Assembly (NCBI RefSeq): GCF_011074795.1
Contig: NZ_JAAMPF010000019.1
Span: forward strand, 23,234 to 87,233
Source: Marinobacter salicampi
Lineage (GTDB): Bacteria > Pseudomonadota > Gammaproteobacteria > Pseudomonadales > Oleiphilaceae
Direction: 5' to 3'
Length of the DNA stretch: 64,000 nucleotides
Under the pieces are notes generated by a model, which was not told the DNA's origin, searched no databases, and saw only the letters and a list, made by a program, of their open reading frames with translations. The position numbers and the translations under genes are program-made. Positions 1-9,003 of the stretch are shown piece by piece; the first letter of the stretch is position 1, and each line of letters begins with the position of its first letter.

Positions 1-591
1 TCAGTCATTCTCGGGGGCTTTGGCCAGACCAGCAGTAGCAGCAGTGCTGTCGAAGGCGACCAGACGGTCCATGAGACGAGCATTGATGAACTCAGTGAAG
101 AGCTGCGTAATGCGGATTCGGTCATCATCGTGCCGGGCTACGGTATGGCGGTGGCACAGGCCCAGAACGGTGTCAGCGACATGACCCGGATTCTGCGGGA
201 GAAGGGCATCAATGTGCGCTTTGGCATTCATCCCGTTGCCGGGCGCCTGCCGGGCCACATGAACGTGCTCCTCGCTGAGGCCCATGTGCCCTACGACATC
301 GTGCTGGAAATGGACGAGATCAACGCTGATTTCCCCAATACAGATGTGGTGCTGGTTATCGGTGCCAACGATACCGTTAACCCGGCGGCAGCGGAGGACC
401 CTAGTAGTCCGATCGCGGGCATGCCGGTTCTGGAAGTCTGGAAAGCCCGGCAAGTGGTTATCCTCAAGCGTGGTATGGCAACCGGTTACTCCGGTGTCGA
501 GAACCCGCTGTTCTTCAAGGATAACTCCCGCATGCTGTTTGGCGATGCCAAGGCAACCATCGACAAACTGGTGGGCGCTTTGCGCTCGTAA
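1..591 (+). CDS. pntB: NAD(P) transhydrogenase subunit beta, C-terminal part
   Basis: The reading frame is open from the first base, so this is the 3' part of a gene that starts outside the window. About 196 residues remain of a family of roughly 460. They form domain III, which binds NADP(H) at the cytoplasmic face of the proton-pumping transhydrogenase; the membrane segments are missing. Visible landmarks are the [10 protein letters not shown] nucleotide loop, [20 protein letters not shown], the [12 protein letters not shown] motif and the final [16 protein letters not shown] block that closes over NADP. The enzyme couples hydride transfer between NADH and NADP+ to proton flow. A strong stem-loop follows the stop codon, so the operon probably ends here. 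Identification is secure; only the truncation by the window edge limits it. Confidence 0.95.
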   Translation, partial: SVILGGFGQTSSSSSAVEGDQTVHETSIDELSEELRNADSVIIVPGYGMAVAQAQNGVSDMTRILREKGINVRFGIHPVAGRLPGHMNVLLAEAHVPYDIVLEMDEINADFPNTDVVLVIGANDTVNPAAAEDPSSPIAGMPVLEVWKARQVVILKRGMATGYSGVENPLFFKDNSRMLFGDAKATIDKLVGALRS

Positions 592-641
592 TCTGTCCCG
601 TTTTGCGTTGTTGGCGGCCTGTTCTTATCTGGCCGGGGAGG

Positions 642-672
642 CTAGAGTTTGTGGCACAGCCATAAACTCTAG
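642..672 (+). terminator. Stem-loop after pntB
   Basis: A 14-bp stem (CTAGAGTTTGTGGC pairing with GCCATAAACTCTAG, one G-T pair) closes on an ACA loop, 50 bp after the pntB stop and 25 bp before the next start. It lacks a T tract, so it may act with Rho, or as an mRNA-stabilising or regulatory hairpin for the GMC gene rather than as a classical terminator. Confidence 0.5.
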
Positions 673-696
673 AATCAGAACAATAACGGGAAGCCC

Positions 697-2295
697 ATGG
701 ACTCTGAAACAGATTATGTCGTTGTCGGCGGCGGCTCCGCCGGTTGTGTCATGGCCGGCAGGCTCAGTGAGGACCCGAATACCCAGGTGACTCTGCTCGA
801 GGCTGGCGGGGGCAATGCCAGCCATTGGCTGGTGACCGCTCCCGCGGCCGTCGTACTGACCGTGCCGAAGAAGGTGAATAACTGGGGCTTCGAGACCGTG
901 CCCCAGCCTGCCCTCAACGGCCGCCGGGGCTACCAGCCCAGAGGCAAGGTATTGGGTGGTTCCTCCGCGATTAATGCCATGGCCTATATCCGCGGCCACA
1001 GGCGGGACTATGACGAATGGGCGCGGCTCGGAAACCCGGGCTGGTCCTTTGATGAGGTTCTGCCTTACTTCAAACGCTCAGAGCATAATTACGATATTCA
1101 CAACGAGTGGCACGGCCAGGATGGCCCCCTGAGCGTGACCAACCTGCGCAGTGATAACCCATTCCAGCTGCACTACCTCAAGGCTGCCCGGGAAGTCGGC
1201 TACCCCGTCAATGATGACTTCAACGGTCCGGAGCAGGAAGGCATCGGGCTCTATCAGGTCACCCAGGCCAATGGTGAACGCTGGAGCAGCTACCGGGGTT
1301 ATGTGGAGCCTCACCGGACCACACGAAAGAACCTCCGGATCGAGACTGGCGCCCTTACGCTTCGTGTTTTGTTCGATGGCAAGCGCGCCGTTGGGGTGGA
1401 ATACCGCCAGAAGGGTAAGACCTATACGGTGAAAGCGCGTCGGGAGGTGCTTGTCTGCGCCGGAGCGCTCCAGAGCCCCCAGATCCTTATGTTGTCGGGA
1501 GTGGGGGACAGCACGGAACTTGCCCGGCATGATATCGAGGTCATCCACCACTCGCCTGAGGTGGGCAAAAACCTGAAAGATCACCCGGATTTCATCTTCG
1601 CCTACAAGTCAAAAGACGACAGTTTGCTGGGCCTGTCCCTCAAAGGCGGGCTGCACCTATTTCGGCAGATACGCCATTACCGCAAAGTCCGCCGTGGCCT
1701 TGTGACCTCAAACTTTGCCGAGGGCGGCGGTTTTCTGAAAACCCGGCCTGAACTTGAAGCCCCCAACATTCAGCTGCATTTTGTGATTGCCCTTGTGGAT
1801 GACCACGCCAGAACGCTGCACCGCGGCCATGGTTTTTCCTGCCACTTCTGTCTGCTCAGGCCAAAAAGCACGGGCAGCATCTGGCTCAAGGATGCCAACC
1901 CGGAGTCGCCGCCGGCCATAGACCCTGCTTTCTTAAGTAACCCGGAGGATCTTGAGGAGATGGTCGAGGGTTACAAGATGACGGAGCGACTCATGAAGGC
2001 GCCGGCTCTTGCCCAGTTCATCGAGAAGGATATTTTCACCGGCAATGTCAAAACCGACGATGATATACGCGACATCCTGCGACAGCGAGTGGACACCGTG
2101 TACCACCCGGTAGGCACCTGCAGGATGGGTGCGGACGAGGATGCAGTGGTGGATCCGACCCTGAGGGTCAGGGGGGTGGAAGGACTGCGGGTTATTGACG
2201 CCTCCGTAATGCCGACAATCATTGGTGGCAATACCAATGCGCCCACGATCATGATTGCCGAGAAGGCCGCCGACATGATTCGCGCTGGCGGCTGA
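697..2295 (+). CDS. GMC family FAD-dependent alcohol/choline-type dehydrogenase
   Basis: A 532-residue flavoprotein of the glucose-methanol-choline family, the usual length. It has the N-terminal ADP-binding fold VVVGGGSAGCVMAGRLSE at residues 6-23, the first GMC signature around GKVLGGSSAINAMAYIRGH (about 85-103), the second signature GALQSPQILMLSGVG (about 254-268), and the C-terminal VYHPVGTCRMG and GGNTNAPT segments that supply the catalytic His/Asn pair. It oxidises a primary alcohol to an aldehyde and passes electrons to FAD and then to an acceptor. Sequence style is closest to choline dehydrogenase/AlkJ-like enzymes of oil-degrading marine bacteria, but the substrate cannot be read from the sequence. 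A GGGAAG ribosome site sits just before the ATG. It appears to be monocistronic: hairpins lie on both sides. Confidence 0.9.
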   Translation: MDSETDYVVVGGGSAGCVMAGRLSEDPNTQVTLLEAGGGNASHWLVTAPAAVVLTVPKKVNNWGFETVPQPALNGRRGYQPRGKVLGGSSAINAMAYIRGHRRDYDEWARLGNPGWSFDEVLPYFKRSEHNYDIHNEWHGQDGPLSVTNLRSDNPFQLHYLKAAREVGYPVNDDFNGPEQEGIGLYQVTQANGERWSSYRGYVEPHRTTRKNLRIETGALTLRVLFDGKRAVGVEYRQKGKTYTVKARREVLVCAGALQSPQILMLSGVGDSTELARHDIEVIHHSPEVGKNLKDHPDFIFAYKSKDDSLLGLSLKGGLHLFRQIRHYRKVRRGLVTSNFAEGGGFLKTRPELEAPNIQLHFVIALVDDHARTLHRGHGFSCHFCLLRPKSTGSIWLKDANPESPPAIDPAFLSNPEDLEEMVEGYKMTERLMKAPALAQFIEKDIFTGNVKTDDDIRDILRQRVDTVYHPVGTCRMGADEDAVVDPTLRVRGVEGLRVIDASVMPTIIGGNTNAPTIMIAEKAADMIRAGG

Positions 2296-2302
2296 CAGTC
2301 AT

Positions 2303-2325
2303 GCCGGCCCAGCCAAAGGGCCGGC
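2303..2325. terminator. Terminator between convergent genes
   Basis: GCCGGCCC and GGGCCGGC form a perfect 8-bp GC stem around a 7-base loop, placed in the 38-bp gap where the GMC gene and the opposing YebC-family gene end. It could serve both strands. No T tract is obvious. Confidence 0.55.
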
Positions 2326-2333
2326 GGGATCTC

Positions 2334-3050
2334 TCAGGCTTCGGCGTTGTGGTAGACGTTCTGGACGTCGTCGAGTTCGTTCAGCATGTCGAGGAATTTC
2401 TCGAACATGGCAACGTCATCCCCTTCCACCGGCGTGGTGGTCTGGGGCAGGAACTGGATTTCGTCAACGTCGAACTCCAGTTCACCAAAGGCTTCAATCA
2501 AGGCCTGCTTGGCTTTGGCGTAGTCTGTATTGGGGGCGAATACCGTAATCCTGCCGTCTTCGTTCTCAATGTCACTTACATCCACGTCTGCTTCCATGAG
2601 CGCTTCAAGGGCGGCTTCCTCATCGTCACCCTGAAAAGCGAGAATGGCGCAGTGGTCGAACATGTGGCTGACGCTGCCCGGGGTGCCGATTTTACACTTG
2701 GTCTTGGTAAAGCACTGGCGCACGTCACCAAAGGTCCGGTTTGGGTTGTCCGTGAGGCAATCAATGATGACCATGCAGTTGCCCGGGCCAAACCCCTCGT
2801 AGCGAGCGGTCGAGAAATCCTCACCGCCGCCGCCCCGGGCCTTGTCGATGGCCTTTTCAATCACATGGGCCGGCACCTGGTCTTTCTTGGCCCGGTCTAT
2901 GAGGCCCCGGAGCGAAAGGTTGCCATCAGGATCGGTTCCGCCAGCCTTGGCGCATACATAGATCTCGCGCCCGTATTTGCTGTAGACCTTGGTTTTGGCG
3001 TTTGCCGTCTTGGCCATGGAGTCTTTGCGGTTCTGGTAGGCTCTGCCCAT
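2334..3050 (-). CDS. YebC/PmpR/TACO1 family protein, YeeN-like
   Basis: A 238-residue member of the YebC/TACO1 family, full length. The N-terminus ([19 protein letters not shown]) and the blocks [53 protein letters not shown] and [10 protein letters not shown] match the YeeN-like branch. The family has three domains, is cytoplasmic, and has been described both as a DNA-binding regulator and as a translation factor that helps ribosomes through proline-rich stretches. Which role applies here is not visible. The start at 3050 is supported by the conserved MGR beginning. Its stop faces the GMC gene across a hairpin; the DUF1330 gene is divergent. Confidence 0.9.
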   Translation of the reverse strand: MGRAYQNRKDSMAKTANAKTKVYSKYGREIYVCAKAGGTDPDGNLSLRGLIDRAKKDQVPAHVIEKAIDKARGGGGEDFSTARYEGFGPGNCMVIIDCLTDNPNRTFGDVRQCFTKTKCKIGTPGSVSHMFDHCAILAFQGDDEEAALEALMEADVDVSDIENEDGRITVFAPNTDYAKAKQALIEAFGELEFDVDEIQFLPQTTTPVEGDDVAMFEKFLDMLNELDDVQNVYHNAEA

Positions 3051-3168
3051 TACACTGTCTCATTGGTATCCGAAAAAGGAGCCAAATTTTACACACAATA
3101 CCGGCGTCAGATCCATTTCTGTTCGTTACTATGGAGTCACTTCGCCTTTCATACAGGAAAATCTGCCA

Positions 3169-3453
3169 ATGACAGCACATCTCTTGGGTCGGGTTATGGT
3201 CAGGGACACATCACTCTGGCAGCAATACGTGGCGGGCGTTACCGAATCACTGGCGGGGCACGGTGCAAAGGTTCTGCTCCGGGGTCACAAGTCTCTGGCG
3301 CTGGCCGGGGACGACAGCCACACGCAGGTAGTCGTTATCGAGTTTCCGGATATTGCAACGCTTCAGGGGTGGTACTACGGTGACCGCTATCAGGCGTTGG
3401 TGCCGCTGCGGGACAGGGCCGCTGACGTGGTTATCATTGCCTACGAAACATAG
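3169..3453 (+). CDS. DUF1330 domain protein
   Basis: A 94-residue cytoplasmic protein with the dimeric alpha-beta ferredoxin-like fold of DUF1330. Visible family features are an N-terminal VRDTSLWQQYVAGVTESLAGHGAKVL stretch and a VVVIEFPDIATLQGWYYGDRYQ block with the typical FPD...W...Y pattern. The biochemical role of the family is not established. The ATG follows an AGGAAAA purine tract. It is divergent from the YebC-family gene with about 118 bp between, which must hold both promoters. Confidence 0.8.
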   Translation: MTAHLLGRVMVRDTSLWQQYVAGVTESLAGHGAKVLLRGHKSLALAGDDSHTQVVVIEFPDIATLQGWYYGDRYQALVPLRDRAADVVIIAYET

Positions 3454-3509
3454 AGGGCTGACGAAACCGGGGAAGCACCCCAGCAGGTAATGCCGGGGGT
3501 TTTCTGGAC

Positions 3510-4007
3510 TCATTCCGGTGGCCGGGGCTTTCGCCTTGCAGGATCACGCGCGCCTCCCAGACCTTGGGAGGCAGCGTCTGAGATAGCCCGCCCCAGGGTC
3601 CGCCTGGCTTGCGGATTGACGCCAAGGTAGAACCCCGCAGCGAAGGTGCTCGCGGTAACCAGCGGCCTGTGCTCCCTGACCGTTTTCTCTAGTTGCCCGA
3701 CAAGCTTGTTCATCGCTGCAGCTTCAGCCATCAACCCGCCAATACCAGCCAGGTCCTCTGCCGGCGGCTCTTCGGCCAAGGGCTTGGGGGGCGGGGTCAG
3801 TACGGCCTTGGCGATCAGCACGATGATCAGCGCGACCACCAGCATCACAAAGCCTGTCGCTGCTGCGGCACCGGCCGGGGGCCACCAATGGGTTAGACCC
3901 AGATACAGCCCGGCAACCATGAAGCCGAACCCGACCAGAGCCACCAGCACGGACAGACACAGGAGTGTCATGGAAAACAGTGCCTGTACCACTGTTTCAC
4001 GAATCAT
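3510..4007 (-). CDS. Two-helix membrane protein, holin-like family
   Basis: A 165-residue membrane protein. Two hydrophobic helices (about residues 9-35 and 44-70) are followed by a cytoplasmic proline-rich linker (PPPKPLAEEPPAED), an amphipathic helix, and a weak third hydrophobic patch (STFAAGFYLG). The layout resembles the phage-holin-family/YqjE-type proteins often encoded beside YqjD/ElaB proteins. The stop of the upstream DUF883-type gene is only 9 bp away, so the two are probably one operon. In that family the pair is linked to ribosome anchoring at the inner membrane in stationary phase; that role is carried over by analogy only. Confidence 0.65.
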   Translation of the reverse strand: MIRETVVQALFSMTLLCLSVLVALVGFGFMVAGLYLGLTHWWPPAGAAAATGFVMLVVALIIVLIAKAVLTPPPKPLAEEPPAEDLAGIGGLMAEAAAMNKLVGQLEKTVREHRPLVTASTFAAGFYLGVNPQARRTLGRAISDAASQGLGGARDPARRKPRPPE

Positions 4008-4016
4008 GGAAACAAC

Positions 4017-4289
4017 CTAGCGGCGTGACTGGACAAGCAGACCGGTGATCAGACCGATTACGAAGGTAAGCAGGACGCTGCTGAACGGCTTGTCTTCGAT
4101 CTGCGACTCCACTGCGTTCGTTGCCTTGCGGGCGCTGGTTTGGGCCTGGTCCATACCGGCCTTGACCTGGTCATAGCTCTGTTCGGTCCGGTTAGCAGCC
4201 ATGGTTTTGAGGGTCTCGGTAATGCTGCGCATGTCGTTGCGCAATTGGGTTACTTCACTGCGAAGCTTGTCTACGTCCTGGTCCGCCAT
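4017..4289 (-). CDS. DUF883/YqjD-ElaB-like membrane-anchored protein
   Basis: A 90-residue protein: an N-terminal helical, charged, probably coiled-coil region (about residues 1-65, starting MADQDVDKLRSEVTQLR) and one C-terminal transmembrane helix (SSVLLTFVIGLITGLLV) ending in basic residues. This matches the DUF883 YqjD/ElaB family of tail-anchored inner-membrane proteins. The start at 4289 was chosen over a longer frame because AAGGAG lies 7 bases upstream and homologues begin close to this Met. It leads the two-gene operon with the holin-like gene. Confidence 0.75.
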   Translation of the reverse strand: MADQDVDKLRSEVTQLRNDMRSITETLKTMAANRTEQSYDQVKAGMDQAQTSARKATNAVESQIEDKPFSSVLLTFVIGLITGLLVQSRR

Positions 4290-4583
4290 GGGGTTCTCCT
4301 TTTTGTTCAAGCTTGTAGGTGAATGGCTTGAGGCCACTCGAAATATGCCATTGGAACATCATTTGAGCCGCGGCATACCCCTTACACTATGGCCGCGCTT
4401 GAGTTTTTTCAATGCCTGTAGCGCAAAGTAGCCCTTTCAAAGGTAATAAACTGCCTGACCAGTTATAGTTTTAACCAGACCGGACCGCCAGGGTACATGG
4501 CGGCATACTCACTTTCTGCTCCAGCAGGCACGGCACATACAATCGTGGCTGCGATGGGGCGTCCAGTCAAAGGATGACCTCAG
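4290..4583. other. Intergenic region between divergent genes
   Basis: About 290 bp with no convincing gene. It separates the minus-strand DUF883 gene from the plus-strand shikimate-kinase-like gene and presumably contains both promoters. An A/T-rich patch lies at about 4437-4475. No clear operator was seen. Confidence 0.5.
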
Positions 4584-5105
4584 ATGGTCGCGCCTGAACG
4601 CACTAATGTCGTTCTCATAGGTATGCCCGGTTCGGGCAAGAGTACAGTCGGAGTATTGCTTGCCAAACGGTCAGCCCGGGGCTTCGTGGACACTGACTTG
4701 CTGATCCAGACTGCTACTGGCCAGACTCTGCAGGAGATTGTCGACCGCAGCGGCTACCAAACGCTGCGCAAAGTTGAGGAGCGTGAGTTGCTGCAAATCG
4801 AGCTGGCACGCCATGTTATCGCCACCGGAGGCAGCGCCGTCTACAGCGACGCTGCCATGCAGCACCTGAGGCGCTCGGGGGTAATTGTTTTTCTGGATGT
4901 CAGCCTCGCTACAGTGGAAGCGCGCATCGGCGACTTCAGTCTGCGGGGCATTTCAAAGCGAGCGGACCAGAGCATCCAGGCGCTCTTCCATGAGCGCGGC
5001 CGGCTCTACCGCCAGTATGCTGACATCATCGTCTCTGCGGACACCCTTGATCAGGAGCAGACCTGCGATCACATCCTGGCGGCTATTCGCCAGAGGGCTG
5101 GATAA
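4584..5105 (+). CDS. Shikimate kinase-like P-loop kinase
   Basis: A 173-residue NMP-kinase-fold protein with all shikimate kinase landmarks: Walker A GMPGSGKST (residues 13-21), the DTD shikimate/Mg site (36-38), an Arg in the TLRKVEERELL helix, the ATGGSAV glycine loop and a LID Arg followed by HERGRLYRQYAD. It would phosphorylate shikimate with ATP in the chorismate pathway. It stands alone and not beside aroB, so it is probably a second copy or a paralogue acting on a related polyol or cyclic acid. No partner gene hints at another substrate. Confidence 0.75.
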   Translation: MVAPERTNVVLIGMPGSGKSTVGVLLAKRSARGFVDTDLLIQTATGQTLQEIVDRSGYQTLRKVEERELLQIELARHVIATGGSAVYSDAAMQHLRRSGVIVFLDVSLATVEARIGDFSLRGISKRADQSIQALFHERGRLYRQYADIIVSADTLDQEQTCDHILAAIRQRAG

Positions 5106-5133
5106 CAAGTCATCCGGACTATTGCCCAGGCGA

Positions 5134-6057
5134 TCACTGACCGCTTTTATCAGTTTGACTGTTATCACTCTCAATACGCTCAAGCAGGTCGTTAACAGTC
5201 CGGGCAAACTGCACCGGCGAGTCTTCCTGGAGAAAGTGACCGCCTGTCAGGGTGACATGGGGCTGGCCCTTGGCGCCGGGGATGCGTTCCTGCATGTACT
5301 TGTCGCCGCCCCGCATAATGGGGTCGCCGTTACTGAAGGTGGTTAGGAACGGTTTCTGCCAGTTTTCCAGTACTTTCCAGGCCTTGCGGTTGGGTTCGGA
5401 CGCCGGGTTGTCAGGGGTTACGGGCACCAACTTGGGAAAAGCCCGGGTTCCGGCCTTGTACTTGCTGCTGGGGAAGGGCGCATCATAGGCACGACGCTCC
5501 TCGGGCCCGAGAGTGCGGAAACTGCCAGCGTTGACGATACGGGAAATGGGAAACCAGGGGCTGTACATGGCAAAGCCACGCCATAGCTGGAAGGCTTTGG
5601 GTACTGCCTGATCACCGGTGGGTAACATGCCATTACCCACGACAATGGCCCTGAACCGATCGGGATGTTCCGCTGCCAGTCGCAGGCCCAGCAATGAGCC
5701 CCAGTCCTGGCAGACGAGGGTAATGTCGGTAAGTGCCAGTTGATCCAGCAAGGACAGCAGCCAGTCAAGGTGGCTCTGGTAACTGTAGTCGTCCACCTTT
5801 ACCGGTTTGTCGGATTTGCCGAAGCCGATCAGGTCCGGAGCAATTACCCGGTGGCCGGCGGCTGCGCAGATCGGAATCATGTGACGGTACAGATAGGACC
5901 AGGACGGCTCGCCGTGGAGCATCAGCACGGGCCTGGCGTTGGAGGGGCCTTCATCCACGTAATGCATGCGCATACCGTCGACCTCCAGGTAGTGAGGTTC
6001 GAACGGGTAATCGAGCAGTCGTTTAAAACGCGATTCGGGTGTTCTCAAGGTTTTCAT
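5134..6057 (-). CDS. Haloalkane dehalogenase, HLD-I type
   Basis: A 307-residue alpha/beta hydrolase. Catalytic residues are visible: the oxyanion motif HGEPSW (48-53), nucleophile Asp118 in CQDWGS with the halide-binding Trp119 next to it, the acid Asp245 in NGDP, and the base His274 in GGHFLQED. The position of the acid after strand 7 fits subfamily HLD-I, which hydrolyses carbon-halogen bonds of haloalkanes to alcohols plus halide without a cofactor. A longer frame exists to 6129, but it would overlap the upstream gene; the Met at 6057 matches the normal length. The CDF transporter gene ends 26 bp upstream on the same strand, so the two may be cotranscribed. Substrate range is not deducible. 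Confidence 0.85.
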   Translation of the reverse strand: MKTLRTPESRFKRLLDYPFEPHYLEVDGMRMHYVDEGPSNARPVLMLHGEPSWSYLYRHMIPICAAAGHRVIAPDLIGFGKSDKPVKVDDYSYQSHLDWLLSLLDQLALTDITLVCQDWGSLLGLRLAAEHPDRFRAIVVGNGMLPTGDQAVPKAFQLWRGFAMYSPWFPISRIVNAGSFRTLGPEERRAYDAPFPSSKYKAGTRAFPKLVPVTPDNPASEPNRKAWKVLENWQKPFLTTFSNGDPIMRGGDKYMQERIPGAKGQPHVTLTGGHFLQEDSPVQFARTVNDLLERIESDNSQTDKSGQ

Positions 6058-6083
6058 TAAGGCTTCCCTGTCTGGTTGCAAAA

Positions 6084-6989
6084 CTAACACTCTACCCCAC
6101 TGGGGCAGACCCGGGTATCGCGCTCCCATTGTATGGTGGCATGGTCGATCCGGTAGCGGTCCTTGAGCACGCGGCTGATCTCCGCGATGACCTTGTCGTC
6201 GTCGGAGGGGTCAGGCTTGACCAGATGTGCGGTAAGCGCTACCTCCGTGGTGCTGATGCCCCATATGTGCAGGTCATGCACAGCTTCGACCCCTTCCAGG
6301 CTGACCAGAAAGGCTTCGATTTCCTTCGGCTCAATACCTTTGGGCACGGCATCGAGTGCAAGATTGAGCGAATCCCTGAGCAGGGCCCAGGTGCCCACAA
6401 AAATGACCGCTGCGATCAGCAGGCTGATCAATGGATCGAGCCATTGCACACCGCTGTACAGAATGACTATGCCCGTTATAACGACGCCCAGTGAGATACC
6501 GGCATCGGCTGCCATGTGCACGAAAGCACCGCGAATGTTCAGGTCGGACTTACGGTCGGCCATAAACAGCATCATGGTTGCGGCGTTGATGACTACCCCT
6601 ATCCCTGCCACCACAATGACCGTTATCCCCGCCACTTCTGCTGGGGTATTCAGTCGGCTGATCGCCTCCCAGGCAATGGCGCCTATGGCCACCAGTAGGA
6701 TCAGGGCATTGAACAAGGCCGCCAGAATGGTGGTTTTGCGTAGGCCATAGGTGCGCCAGCGGGAGGCCTGACGACTGGCAAGATAGCTCGCCCCCCAGGC
6801 CAGAAGCAGCCCCAGCACATCGCTAAGGTTGTGGCCGGCATCTGCCAGTAAGGCCAGCGAGCCGGCAAGAAGCCCATAGATGACCTCCACCACAACAAAG
6901 GCGACGTTCAGGCCAATAGCTATGGCGAAGGTACGGTTGTAATTACGGACCCCGTGGCCAGGGCTGTGATGATCATGGGCGTGAGCCAT
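6084..6989 (-). CDS. Cation diffusion facilitator, CzcD/ZitB-like
   Basis: A 301-residue CDF family transporter that exports divalent cations, most likely Zn2+, against protons. The N-terminus is His-rich (MAHAHDHHSPGH). Six membrane helices follow, with the HAGHNLSD motif in helix 2 and HMAADAGIS in helix 5 forming the transmembrane metal site, then a C-terminal cytoplasmic domain with VHDLHIWGIS. The protein ends with two Cys residues (CPSGVEC). No MerR-type regulator is adjacent. The haloalkane dehalogenase follows closely downstream, with no obvious functional link. Confidence 0.9.
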   Translation of the reverse strand: MAHAHDHHSPGHGVRNYNRTFAIAIGLNVAFVVVEVIYGLLAGSLALLADAGHNLSDVLGLLLAWGASYLASRQASRWRTYGLRKTTILAALFNALILLVAIGAIAWEAISRLNTPAEVAGITVIVVAGIGVVINAATMMLFMADRKSDLNIRGAFVHMAADAGISLGVVITGIVILYSGVQWLDPLISLLIAAVIFVGTWALLRDSLNLALDAVPKGIEPKEIEAFLVSLEGVEAVHDLHIWGISTTEVALTAHLVKPDPSDDDKVIAEISRVLKDRYRIDHATIQWERDTRVCPSGVEC

Positions 6990-7059
6990 GCAGGTTCCTT
7001 GTCATCAATCCAGATTGTGTCCGGTTGGCCTGGGTGCCTGATGGGCGCGGTCCAGAAAG

Positions 7060-7488
7060 TCAGGCCAGTTCTGGCACCCGCCTCATGCCCTTGCGGATAC
7101 CCTTCTCCAGCGCCATATGAACCAGTTTTCCGGTAAACGGCACAATGTCGTCGAAACGGATGGAGTAGTTGATGGTTGTCCGGCCCCCAGGCGCATCTGT
7201 AAAGCGGATACGGCCAAGATGGTTACGCAAAGGGCTGATGCTGGTGATGCTGTATTCGATCAGTTCGTCAGGTTCAAAGCGGATAATGGTTTCTTCCAGC
7301 CCGATGGGGCCGAGCCCTATTTTTCGTACTGAACCCAGACCGTTGGGATCTGCCTGCTGGCTGTCCTTGACGCGTTTGACTGGTGCTCCGAGGAGTTTTC
7401 CGAACCTCCGGTGGTCGGCAAACAGGGCGAAAGCCCGCGGTCGGGAAACGCTATAAGTTTCATCAATATCAATCGTGTAGCTTGCCAT
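7060..7488 (-). CDS. SRPBCC family (polyketide cyclase-like) protein
   Basis: A 142-residue START/SRPBCC-fold protein. The N-terminal YTIDIDETYSVSRPRAFALFADH helix-grip pattern and the central GLGPIGLEETIIRFEPDELIEYSI strands match the polyketide cyclase/dehydrase group, whose members bind hydrophobic ligands in a deep pocket. The specific ligand is unknown. It lies 70 bp upstream of the CDF gene on the same strand, too far to be sure of an operon. Confidence 0.7.
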   Translation of the reverse strand: MASYTIDIDETYSVSRPRAFALFADHRRFGKLLGAPVKRVKDSQQADPNGLGSVRKIGLGPIGLEETIIRFEPDELIEYSITSISPLRNHLGRIRFTDAPGGRTTINYSIRFDDIVPFTGKLVHMALEKGIRKGMRRVPELA

Positions 7489-7691
7489 ATCAGTACCTGA
7501 TTCTCATGGTTCGAAACAGACTAGCCTGTTCCTGCAGTGAAAAAAAGACATCGCCGGTCGTTACGAAGTAATTGGCCCGACTGCCCTGTCCAGACAGCGC
7601 CCCCGTTGGACGGATGGCAGGAGGGCAGGCGGTGACAGGCGTCGGGAAAAGCAGGTAGAGTTAGCGGTTACCGTCAATATCAGGACCGCTC

Positions 7692-8819
7692 ATGGAAGAT
7701 CAGTCGTCCCATTCTCGTTTAGAACAGACCCATAACAACAACGGTTCAACCAGAGCCAGCCCGGCCGAACGCCTGTTTCAGGGTGACCTTGCCACGCCCC
7801 TGCAGGGATTGTTCATGCTGGGCATACTTTACACCCTGTATGCCGCCCACAGCATTATCCTGCCCATCGTTCTGGCAATCATGACCAGCCTTCTACTTTC
7901 GCCCCTGGTCTACCGGGGCTATCGCATGGGCATTCCCCGGGTGGCCAGCGCGCTGGTCCTGATGCTGCTGCTGATTGCCGGCCTTGCAGGGGTTGGCTGG
8001 GCGGTTGGCCAGCCGGCCCTGGATTGGGCTGAAGAGGCACCGGACAGTCTGTCGGAAATCCTGGTTGGCGACAGCGTGCTCAAGACCCAGATCGACAAAC
8101 TCAACCGGTCCGCAGAGCAGATGGAAGAATCCGTTGAGGGCCTCTCGGACAACGGGGCCGAACCTCAGCCGGTTATTCTGGCAACAGAATCCTGGCGCAG
8201 CCAGGTTCTCAGTAAGCTGCGCAACGGGCTTGCCGGGCTGGCGCTGGCACTGGCTCTTACCTACTTTCTGTTGGTGGGTGGTGACCGTCTGATCCAGAAT
8301 TTTGTGCGTCAGCTACCCCGCAGACGAAGGCGCAAGGCACTGCAGATTGTCCGGGGCTCCCAGGAGGAGATTGCCCGTTATCTGGCGGTCATCGGCATCA
8401 GCAATACCGTGGTGGGGGTGGTCACCGGCTTGATGGCGTGGGCGGTGGGGCTGCCGACGCCAGCCGTCTGGGGCGTTGTGGCAGGCCTGGCACGTTTTAT
8501 ACCCTACCTGGGGGTGATCATGACCATTGCCATACTTGCCGTGGTTTCTGCCGCCAGTCTTGATGAACTCTGGATGATCGCCATTCTTCCGGTCGGGTAC
8601 CTGGTACTGACGGCTCTGGTCGGCTTCTTCATTGAGCCCTGGATTCATGGCTTTCGCATGGCCATCAACCCGGTCGTCATCTTTATCTCGATTTTCTTCT
8701 GGGGCTGGCTTTGGGGCCCGGTCGGGGTGCTGCTGGCGGTGCCGCTGATGACGGTAATCCAGGTTGTCCTCAAGCAGATACCCAAGCTGCGCCCGATCTA
8801 CCGGGTGATTGCACGCTAG
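7692..8819 (+). CDS. AI-2E family transporter (PerM/YdiK-like)
   Basis: A 375-residue polytopic membrane protein of the AI-2E exporter/PerM family. It has hydrophobic helices at the N-terminus, a soluble loop of about 90 residues (roughly 112-180), and a C-terminal block with LARFIPYLGVIMT and GFRMAINPVVIF, which are family hallmarks. Members have been assigned autoinducer-2 export, sodium/proton exchange or permease roles; the sequence alone does not choose. The first 25 residues are polar and probably cytoplasmic. It is flanked by gaps of about 200 bp and looks monocistronic. Confidence 0.8.
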   Translation: MEDQSSHSRLEQTHNNNGSTRASPAERLFQGDLATPLQGLFMLGILYTLYAAHSIILPIVLAIMTSLLLSPLVYRGYRMGIPRVASALVLMLLLIAGLAGVGWAVGQPALDWAEEAPDSLSEILVGDSVLKTQIDKLNRSAEQMEESVEGLSDNGAEPQPVILATESWRSQVLSKLRNGLAGLALALALTYFLLVGGDRLIQNFVRQLPRRRRRKALQIVRGSQEEIARYLAVIGISNTVVGVVTGLMAWAVGLPTPAVWGVVAGLARFIPYLGVIMTIAILAVVSAASLDELWMIAILPVGYLVLTALVGFFIEPWIHGFRMAINPVVIFISIFFWGWLWGPVGVLLAVPLMTVIQVVLKQIPKLRPIYRVIAR

Positions 8820-9003
8820 AGAGGGAAAAGGTGCACTGGCATAGTAGTGAACGTGGTTTAAAAAAGGTAATCGGGGGCCCCCTGACTCTGCTCGAAAAAT
8901 GACCTAGGATAAAATTGTGCCGTTGCATGACGGCTCGCCTTTGGCCGGATCCTCCGGTTAAAGGTTCCTGGCACAGGAAGCAGGTAAACGAGCAGGAGGG
9001 AGC

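Noticed and set aside
2926..3180. Minus-strand 84-codon frame overlapping the YebC-family start
   Set aside because: It is out of frame with the conserved gene and has no independent support.
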